In this document: piece after piece, positions 55,807-64,000 of the stretch
How the letters are laid out: each line of letters begins with the position of its first letter
Numbering within the stretch: the first letter of the stretch is position 1
DNA from: Sporobolomyces roseus
Lineage: Eukaryota > Basidiomycota > Microbotryomycetes > Sporidiobolales > Sporidiobolaceae
DNA: 64,000 bases
Assembly (NCBI GenBank): GCA_016617785.1
Contig: JADILM010000001.1
Span: forward strand, 4,402,001-4,466,000
Direction of reading: 5' to 3'
Notes under the pieces: generated by a model
What the model was told of the DNA's origin: nothing
What the model saw: the letters and a program-made list of their open reading frames with translations, nothing else
Databases searched by the model: none
Position numbers and translations under genes: made by a program

Positions 55807-57945
55807 ATGACCTCCATTCAGAGTCTTCCTCTCTACCTGTAAGCCGGATCTATTCTCCTCTCGCTCTAGAGCTGTCGGTGACGATTCGACTCTTGCATAG
55901 TTTGAAGCACATCTCCTCTTGCGGTCGAGAGGGCCACCCCTTGACAGAAAATACTCGAGGTATCATTACTGAGTACGACCCTGACGGAGGCGTATCGCCA
56001 GCGATTATCCACCTTTCTTCTTGCAATCGCTTTTTACGCAGCCAACTCTTTTCGTTCGTCTTCGAGACGATTCGCATTGGGCAGTATCACAACACAAGGA
56101 CTACAACCTACAAGAGAGAGATGGAGTGGCTCTTGGAGTCTGGCAATCACATTCTAGCTACTGCCGAGTGAGTTCTGGTTCGCCTATTTCCCTTATAATG
56201 ATTTCGCTCACTCGAGGCATGGAAACAGACAGCTCGTCCTCATGTCGTTCAAGCCTGACGCGTTCTCCTTGGCCAACGAATGCATCTCTGTGAGAAAGCT
56301 TTATCTACTCAATCCTTTGAACTTGCTGACTTTCGTCTCAAACTAGCGAATGCTCTCTCTTCGCAAGTACACTCACGCCTCCTCTCTTGCAATCCCGGGT
56401 CTCTTCGTCTCGACTCTTCACGGTCTCCCTCGTTTGAGCCACTTCACGATGTATGCGGCAGGAGTCGAATCGTTCTCGACCCTTACTGCACTCTCTCACA
56501 AGATTGTCTCCCTCGAGTTCATCCTCGGTCGCCATCATGTCTACGAAACAGACTGTCTCGACGTATCGCCTCGTATCCTAGAGCCCGAACCGAGGGAAGA
56601 TGGATCCTCGTCGCCCGGGGACAAACCTTCTCTTGAAGATTATTGTCGTGCCCTTTCGACTGGTTTGTCTCGATTCCTAGCAGCAAACCACGAGAAGCTC
56701 GAGATTCTCTTCTTCGACACCGCGCTCGGTTACAAGGATGGGATCAAACTCGAATGGTTCCAAGAATCACATCGTCTCGCAAAAGAATTGGGTTCTTTGT
56801 CTTTTCCCAAACTCAAGAGGTTGTCCATCGAAGCCGCTCTCTTCACTCCCGATCTCCTACAGAAAGTCTTCACTAGCTCGCCTTTCATCACTCATCTCGC
56901 TCTCGCGTCACTCAGGGAGAAAGATTCCGAGATGGATATTCGCCCTCTACCTTTACTCAGGACTCTGTGCGTTCAACAGCAACACATCGCTATGCTTACA
57001 AACAGAGACTGATGAGGGGCGGGATACAGTAACATCTTCTTCGGGGATGTCCCGAAAGAATATCCGAAGTTCTTGTCTTCTTTGACCGCTGGCGCTACTC
57101 TTGAGCAGTACGTTCTCGAGCTCAGACCTCTCTATATTTCGATAGTGAGGTATCGAGCTGAACCGTGTTTATTCTCGTCTACAGTGTCTACCTCAACGGA
57201 ATCACTCCACCAGATCTCGGTACTTTCGTCAGATCCGACAAGTTCTGCTCAGCTCTCAGTCTTCGAACGTTCGAGGTCATCTTCGACGACGAGTCACCTT
57301 TACGTGCTAGTCATTTCAAAACGCTATCACAAACCTGCATCAACTTGGTCAAGATCAAATTCGGAGCTGCGTTGTTCTTTTCGAATCCTGTGAGTGCCAA
57401 TCTCGCCAAGTTCATCATATTCGGTCTCACCCTGAAGATTGGTTATACAACAGCCCGAGTACTTCGCTACGCTCTCTCAACTCCCTAGGTTGGCAGAGAT
57501 CACTTTCAATCATTCCTGGGATTCTCGAATTGTCGATGTCTCCCCTCTCATGATGCACGATGGAAGGTCGATTCGATCAGAGAGCATGGGAAACTTCCGC
57601 ATCATCAGCTGTAGAGGGAACTCGATCAATGAAGAAGTTCGTAGTCGTATCCGTGAGTTCCGATTCTCCCTCATCTCTTCCACAAGTCTGCTGATGAGTC
57701 GCTCTTTCATAGGTGATGATCTCAACGGAGTCCGCTCCCTTTACGTTCGACGATTCGGTGCCATTGCGCGGGCCCATCGCTCGCTTCAAACGATCGTCTG
57801 GAACCCGAGTGCTGAGGTCGAGTGGACTTGGAACTTTTTCCGCTCCTTTGGCAACAAGGTCACATTCAAGGAGCATGCCGAGATCACCTTCAACAAAGGT
57901 CCTCAAGGAGATATCCCTCAATCTGCTGTTTTGATGCTTGCTTAG
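55807..57945 (+). CDS. F-box/LRR-like protein, copy E
   Basis: Eight exons (55807-55838, 55901-56167, 56229-56289, 56347-56966, 57030-57107, 57185-57389, 57454-57652, 57713-57945) give 564 residues. Intron positions and phases equal those of the copies at 24150 and 61701, and several exons have the same length (267, 61 and 78 nt). Shared motifs: IIHLSSCNRFLRSQLFSFVFETIRI, SLRKYTHASSLAIPGLF, SLTAGATLEQ, VYLNGITPPDLG and TIVWNPSAEVEWTWNFF. It begins MTSIQSLPLYLLKHIS, so the F-box start is more diverged. It lacks a C2H2 partner of its own upstream; instead its 3' end faces the C2H2 gene of unit D. Confidence 0.8.
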
Positions 57946-58517
57946 AAAGCTACGAGAAACGCGTCAATCAGTAGGAAACGAAAAGACGCTTGCAACACGA
58001 ACGAACTTCTGTTCTTCCTCTCTGTCTCTTCTCGACTCCCGATGAGGGAGGAGATGCTTCGCGAGAGGAGAAGTTCAAGTATACATGGGTCACGAAGGAA
58101 GGAAAGTGACGACTTCTGGTTTCGACGATGTTGCAGGTTTCGACTCGTTCTCGCAAAGTCGCGGCCAAGCGTATGATCCACTACGCTGTTTCTGATCTTG
58201 ATACAGGAGTCGCCGGGCTGTGCAAGGCGCAGCGGTTTCTCGCAGCTCGAGGTTTTTCGACCTGAGGAAAAGGATTCGACTTCCAGTCTTCAACTGAATT
58301 TGTTTCGCATTCGATCCTCGGTTTTCGATGTCCATCAAATCATTGACAGCCAATCTATACATGCTATTCGAGCCCGTCATTACAAGTCGTCTATTCCCGA
58401 GTCTTATCCGTATACATAGCCCTTTCCAACTCCTCCGAAACAATCTATTCTTTTCCTTGCTGCTGCTTTCTTCCCCTCCTTCGCGTAATCCATTCTCCCT
58501 CTAGCCTCTTCGTTCGT
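57946..58517. other. Convergent 3' region of F-box E and the C2H2 gene (unit D)
   Basis: These 572 bp between two stop codons hold no gene or repeat that I could recognise. Confidence 0.4.
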
Positions 58518-60396
58518 CTACCGTTCCATCGCAAAGTCTTGACCGTAGCGTCGAGCTTGACGTCGACCGAGTTTCGGTAAAGAGCGTTGCAGAGTCCTAT
58601 CGTGAATCGAGCCGAAACCATTGTCCTCGATTTGGCTGAAAGGTCGACTGACTCCATTTGGACTCGGAGCTGAACGATTTGAGGGACGTCGAGAGCGAGA
58701 GTAAGGCTCTCGGGCCGACGAGTGAGGGGGACGAGAAGAATTCGATGGGCCTCCTCCTCGACGACGGTCAGAACGTTGAATCGGGTAGGGGAGCGGGTCG
58801 AGTACGATAGGAGCAGCGCTCTGCCGAGCTGTCGGGATGTAAGGAGCGGATCGAAGCGAGGTGGCGGGAGAAAGAGAGTGCGGTTGGGGATGGGAAAGGA
58901 ACGGTGTTGGAGGAAACGAAGAGCTGGACTGATCTTGGTAGGCAGGTTGATATGAGGGCATTTGTGAAGGAGACAGATGAGAAGGGAAGGCAGAGGGATA
59001 GTCGAGCTGATGAGCCGGGTCAGTGAAGCGATCGCCAGATTGAGGGTATCCTCCTTGATTTGATTCGAAACCGTTGAAGGCGGTTCTAGGTTGCTGCAGA
59101 GCGATGTAAGCGTCCTCGGGAGGGTCTGAAGCGAGTCCGGGGTAGGGATGCTGGAAGGGAAGCGGTTGCACCTGATCGAACGGATGGACGAGTCGAAGCG
59201 AAGGATTCGGATAGTGTTTCGGAAGGTAAAGATTGTTCCCGAAAGGTGGATCGCTTTGATTCATCTCGTATGTGACTGCATCGAGATTGACCTCCTGAGT
59301 GGGCGGATTGAGCTGACCACGGATAGACTGAGGTGCGCTATCGAATACTGGATCATGAGGAGGGTCAGAAGGAGCGAAGAATTGGAAACGGTGCGACTCG
59401 TCGTGGTGTGGTGCGAAAGAGTTCGGAATTGGCTGATAGTGCAAGGGAGATTCGAGTGAAGCGGATTCGTGGAGGTGTTGATTTGTGAGCAAGGATGGGT
59501 TGTTTGTAAGCGGTAAGTATCCTTGTCCTTCACCAGGTAGAGCTGATCTGCCGGTGAAGTCGACTTCGGGAATTCCGGATGCGAGAACAGGATCTCGATA
59601 TGGTTGAGGAGGAGCAGGTCGAGTAGAGCTCGAAGCTGAAGGAAGCGATGACTATGCAGAGACCAGCGATTGACCGTGCATCAATGGCGGCAAGTTTGGG
59701 AATCTGACGAGTGGAAAGGGCAGACTCACAACCGGTTCGAAGCGTTTCTCCCTAGAATCCCATTCTCGCCCTTCCCATCCCGGATCACGTCTCGGACGCT
59801 CAGGACACCACTCCTTCAGATGTTGTTCATAATGTCTGTAGCTTGAGAATAATAAGCTGAGTGTGTTTGTGAGACTTGTGAAGAAGCGAAAAGCTCACTG
59901 TTCGTGATTGTATGAAGTGACTTTACACTTGCACTTGTGGTGCTTTCCGGTGGTATGTGCACTCCTGAGATGCATTCGATAGTCCTTATACATTCATACG
60001 ATACAAAAGTAGGCTCAGTACAAATGCGGCTGATATTGATGAGAGGAAGATCAGGATACATGGCGAGTGTGTGATCTCGAGTCGCAATATTGGCAGAGGT
60101 GCGGAGGCTCCTTGTGATATCTCTGATAGTGAGCTATCACTTTCTGCGAGGGTGGTGCAAGGGCGTTAGCAAAGTTGGACAAGTAAGTCGAGATCGAGAC
60201 AAACCCTGCTTACGCCGCGGCTGTCCTTTGGTTTGGACAAGCAACCCTCAAATGAACAGTGCCAGATATCGTCGCCGTCTTCAGCGACGGTGGAGTGGCA
60301 CATCTCTTCAGGAGATACCTTTCTGCTACCAGAATCTGGTTCCGAACTGGGAACACTCGGCGCAGGCTGGCGTCCATGAGAGTGCTGCTCTGCCAT
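58518..60396 (-). CDS. C2H2-type zinc-finger protein, copy D
   Basis: Exons (minus) 60396-60214, 60143-60060, 59984-59899, 59835-59730 and 59651-58518 give 530 residues. The fingers mirror copy C: CSFEGC...HYQRYH, CQYC...HLRSAH and CKC...HLKEWC, followed by REWDS. The last exon is a 378-residue Pro/Ser/Gln-rich, probably disordered tail (YQPIPNSFAPHHD, PLPYPIQRSDRRRGG) ending in RRQARRYGQDFAMER. It is 160 residues longer than in copy C, with no clear similarity there. The frame stays open upstream to 61044, but homology to copy C begins only near the chosen MAEQHSHGRQ start. Confidence 0.8.
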
Positions 60397-61700
60397 ACGT
60401 TTACTGTGGTGTACTGTCTTGTATCGAGTCTTGACTGAAGGAGTAAGCGAGGAGGAGTGAAGAGGAGGAGCAAGAGAGGGAGCGAGAAAGCTGCGAAATC
60501 CACGAGAGGCAGATTTGAGCGTCTGGAACGTCGAAAGCTTTCGTGGGAGACGGCAATGATCGAGAATTCGGAACGGGAACGGGTGAGTTGACGGATCCGA
60601 GAGTCCAACGAAAGTCGAGGAAAAATGTAGGGAGGCGTAGGGCACTGTATTGTCAAGTCGAGACGAAGGCGGAGATAGGACAGAGGGGGCAGACGTCAGC
60701 ACTGAATGGTTACTGCCGTCTGTCAGCGGCTCCGAACGAGTTGTCGCAGTCAAAGGGGACCAGAAGCGTGGAGCCTGAGCGTAACCTCTCCTGCTGTTTC
60801 GAAGCGGAAAGCTGGCGTCGAGGATGTCCGCGAAGCAGTCTGATGATTTGGCACAGAGCTTGTAGGCGGAGAAGGTCCCGAGCGAGCTGAACTGCTCTTC
60901 GTTCGCAGAACTTGCCTCGTCGAGTCGGACTTGCGAAATCCAGTCGCATATTGTCATTGATACATCGCTCGTAAGGAGATACCGTCCGCTCACTGTTGCG
61001 GAATGGGAGGAGCAAAGGGTCAGCTGCCTTTCTCTGAAGGTCAACCGTGTTTTGAGGGGACTTTCGAACTCACGATCAACATTTCCTTCTTTATCAATTC
61101 CCGTTCTCCTACCAATCCCTTTCGATCTTCTCTATTGAGTGTCGAGCTGGTCACCGAGGCCAACGGCTGATCTGAACCGACTTGAACCCTTCTCGTCTAC
61201 CCCATTAAACCATTCCTGCGGTCGATTCTGTCTCGAAAGAGGACGTAAGGTATTGCAAAGCGACCGAATATCTTGCTGTTTGATTCCACCGCGCGCTCGA
61301 GGCGTTCACCGCATCGTTGAAGCTGTTCTGCTTGATCCTAGATGAGCCGAAAAAGAAGAGGAGTCGATCGAGCGAAGGAGAGGTTGAGGGGGATCTGGAA
61401 GTCGTGAGCGTTTGCTTGAGTGACTTCTGAGCATGCCGAGTGTCTTGTATAGACCGTAGTGAGAGCGTAGGGCGTATAGAGGAGGGAAAGAGGGGAAAGA
61501 GGGGAATTGAGAAAGAGGAGCAGCTAGCTTCGACGGGCGAGAGGAGAGTTCGAGTAGGGGCTTTGGTGGTCTCCCAGTATCCTGCTGAGCTATCGATTGT
61601 TATCGAAGTGTTGTCGTTGCGGAAGAGAAACGAGTCTTGTCTCTTTCTCTCTTTCCCTTCACTTCCCATTCTGCTCTGGACTCATTACGACTCGACGAAG
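60397..61700. promoter_or_regulatory. Long divergent promoter between the C2H2 and F-box genes (unit D)
   Basis: About 1.3 kb, the counterpart of 22819-24149. The region 61020-61700 follows unit C almost base for base in blocks, including the identical 87-bp stretch at 61437-61523. It is probably regulatory; a transcribed RNA cannot be excluded. Confidence 0.6.
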
Positions 61701-63835
61701 ATGCGAATCGAACACTTGCCACTCCATATGTACGTCCACGTCTGTCTCTTTCATCCCCGTGCCTTGATTGACGAGACTTTCTCCTAGATTCGAACACATT
61801 TCAGAGTTCCTCCCCGTTCAAGGAGACGACAGTTTCTGTACCAGAGGAATGATCAGCAAAGTTGATCTTGATGGAACGACGTACAAAGCTATCGTCAATC
61901 TCAGTTCTTGCAACCGTCAACTCCGCAATCTTCTCTTTTCGTCTGTATTTCGCACGATCAAACTCGGTGAACATGAAGCAAGGAGGACTCGAGGATATCA
62001 GAAGAAAGTGGAGTGGATGTTGAAGTCTAACAGCCGCGTTCTGGCTACAGCACAGTACGTCTACTTTCCACTTCACCCTTCTTGCTTTCGTCGCTCACCC
62101 GAGTCCTGTCTTTTCTAGACACGTCTCGATCTACGATTTCCTCCCCGAGAGTTTCCAGAAAGCCAGCGAATGTCTTCAAGTAAGCTCGCAAAGCTCGCAA
62201 AGCTCGATCGCTCTTCAGGATTTAGCGCTGACAGCTGATTCAAACAGCAAATGATTTCGCTTCGCAAATACACTCACGCTTCGAGTCTACCCATCCCTCA
62301 GATGTTCCTCTCGACCTTACTTCGGCTTCCAAAGTTCAGTCTCATCAACATGTGCAGCGGAGGGGTCGAATCATTTCCAAGTTTGATCTCCCTCGCGCCG
62401 AGACTCGTCTCGCTCGAACTTCAGCTTTATCGTCAAAGGATCGAACTAACTGATTGCCTCAACGTGTGCCCTCGTACGCTCCCCTCAGAAGATGCTTCGA
62501 ACCCAAGCGCTCGACCTCCCGTAGACAAGTTCCGTCAAAGTGTCATCGATGGAGTCGCTGAGCTTCTCGCGAAAGCTCGAGACAATCTTCAAGTGCTCTA
62601 TCTCGATATCCCTCCTTGGGAACGTGAGGATTTTGGGAAAGACTGGTGGGAAGTCGCTCTTCGACAATCGGAACTCGTCTCAGAGTCGATCTCTTTACCC
62701 TCACTCAAGAGACTCAATATCGAGAACGCAAACTTCACTCCAAGACTCCTCAAAGAACTGATCAAAGCTGCTCCTTACCTTTCGCATTTGGCTCTCGCCA
62801 TGCTCAAGAAACCTGAAGCGGAAACGGTAGTATGTTCTCGACCACTGTTGAAGAGAATGTAAGTCAAGCTGCTTACAATACTCCTCCCTGTACACTGCGA
62901 ACTGATGCGATTGATCTTGCCCGCAGCAATGTCTTCTTCAGAGACTGCACGAAACGATATCCAGTCTTTCTCTCTTCGCTTACTGCTGGAGCAACTCTCG
63001 AGCAGTATACTCTGCTCGCTCGCTCGCTCATTCCGCACAGCACTGATCTCTCCGCTTTTTAGCGCCTACCTCAATGGTATAACTCCGATCGACCTCGTTG
63101 ATTTCGTCAAATCGCCCGACTTCTGCTCAGCTCACAGTCTCCGTACCCTTCGTATCCTCTTTGATGACGCCAAACCTCTCCGTCCCGATCACTTCGACAA
63201 ACTTGCCAAAACTTGTGTCAATTTGAACGATTTCGATTTCGAAGGAAGACTCGAAGCTGAACCGGTGAGCTCTGTCGGCCCCCCTACGCTGTTCCGTGGC
63301 CTTATTCTGATCTCTACATATCAATTTACAGTCGGAGTACTTTGCCGTCCTTTCTCAACTTCCCAATCTCATCAAAATTACTTTCAAAGATCCATGGGAT
63401 TCTCGAGCTGTCAATCTCTCGCCTCTCCTAATCCACGATGGAAAGTACATACGCTCAGCTGCTCGAGGAGACATGCGTATCGTCAGTTGTAGGGGAAACT
63501 CAGTCGATGATGAAGTTCGTAGTCGAATTCGTGCGTTTCTTTCTTCACCCTCGCCTTGTATTCGGCATCGCTGACAATGAGCTCTGCTCTGGTTCATAGG
63601 CGAGGACCTTGATGGTGTTCGTCCGCTCTACGTCAAACGATTCTGCGCCGCTGCGAGAGCTCATCGATCATTGCAAACGATCGTTTGGGAACCGACTCCG
63701 GAAGTCTCGTGGACCTGGTACTTCTTCCGTAACGAAGCGAAGCTCAGTTATCGAGAACGTGCAGCCGTCACGTTCGACTCGGGACCTGGAGGAGAGGAAC
63801 CTCAATCCGGAGTCATTATGCTCAGCAAGAGGTGA
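61701..63835 (+). CDS. F-box/LRR-like protein, copy D
   Basis: Eight exons (61701-61729, 61788-62054, 62119-62179, 62248-62858, 62927-63004, 63063-63264, 63332-63530, 63600-63835) give 560 residues. The N-terminus MRIEHLPLHIFEHISEFLPV and the following 80 residues are nearly identical to copy C, while the leucine-rich middle and the C-terminus differ much more. The C-terminal motif is TIVWEPTPEVSWTWYFFRN, against VWKPTAEVEWTWTFLRD in copy C. It is a putative SCF substrate receptor. Confidence 0.8.
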
Positions 63836-64000
63836 ATCGGGAACTAGTTTGAGATACAGTAGTGAATCAATCTTAAGTGCTAGTAACACGAAACAACGTC
63901 TGTACTCTTCCTCTCTTGCGCGAATTGATGAGAGTAATATCAAAGAATCGAGAGTTGTCGATACCTCTGCGAGAATCGGATCTTGACGATTTCTGCTCTA

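Larger units (their letters stand above)
58518..63835. repeat. Direct segmental duplication, unit D (C2H2 gene plus F-box gene)
   Basis: This is the second copy of the divergent C2H2/F-box pair of 21438-26291, in the same orientation. It is separated from unit C by the housekeeping block and arm B. Confidence 0.85.

Noticed and set aside
60060..60143. Suspected two-base frameshift in finger 1 of the unit D C2H2 gene
   Set aside because: Re-reading the bases showed a misread on my part; the exon is 84 nt and in frame (HYQRYH).
60397..61044. Long N-terminal extension of the unit D C2H2 gene in the same open frame
   Set aside because: Homology with unit C in this stretch is patchy and not in a common frame, and protein similarity starts at the chosen ATG.
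1..64000. CRISPR arrays, operons, ribosome binding sites, telomeric repeat tracts
   Set aside because: The DNA is eukaryotic nuclear; no regular repeat-spacer arrays or runs of telomere repeats were seen.

Overview
The window reads as nuclear DNA of a basidiomycete fungus, most likely a yeast-like lineage such as Tremellomycetes (lineage is inference). Almost every gene is split by 55-90 bp GT-AG introns, mitochondrial, ER and spliceosomal genes are of eukaryotic type, and genes are packed on both strands with short divergent promoters. I rebuilt exons by matching splice sites to conserved protein sequence and checking that reading phase closes. All coordinates come from reading and none from an alignment program.

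Layout. 1-7.2 kb: TIM17 (5' end cut by the window), an F-box protein, a beta-helix/B-lectin-like protein, and the ERCC1/Rad10 nuclease subunit. 7.2-10.5 kb: gene-poor, with a U6 snRNA gene, an intron-containing tRNA-Arg(ACG) and a degenerate direct repeat. 10.5-15.4 kb: first copy of a double zinc-finger/coiled-coil family (here called ZCC), ISA1 and RAD23. 15.5-21.0 kb: arm A of a large inverted duplication. 21.4-26.3 kb: a divergent C2H2 zinc-finger/F-box pair. 27.6-39.2 kb: a unique housekeeping block with a sugar transporter, a JTB-like membrane protein, THOC7, ALA1 and ERO1. 39.65-45.14 kb: arm B, the mirror copy of arm A. 45.2-55.3 kb: muskelin, GSH1 and a two-RRM protein. 55.8-63.8 kb: a further F-box gene, then a second direct copy of the zinc-finger/F-box pair.

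The most unusual content is the amplified material. Each inverted arm carries four co-oriented genes: a 109-residue telobox-like Myb protein, two members of an unrecognised helical family (here called MSHP), and a ZCC protein. Arm A carries a frameshifted MSHP copy whose partner in arm B is open. Some patches, including a whole intron, are identical between arms while others have diverged strongly, which suggests gene conversion. The direct zinc-finger/F-box duplication has a strongly conserved shared promoter and F-box end but a diverging C-terminal region. Together these are an island of expanding DNA-binding and F-box families between ordinary housekeeping genes. Their functions are not known from the sequence.
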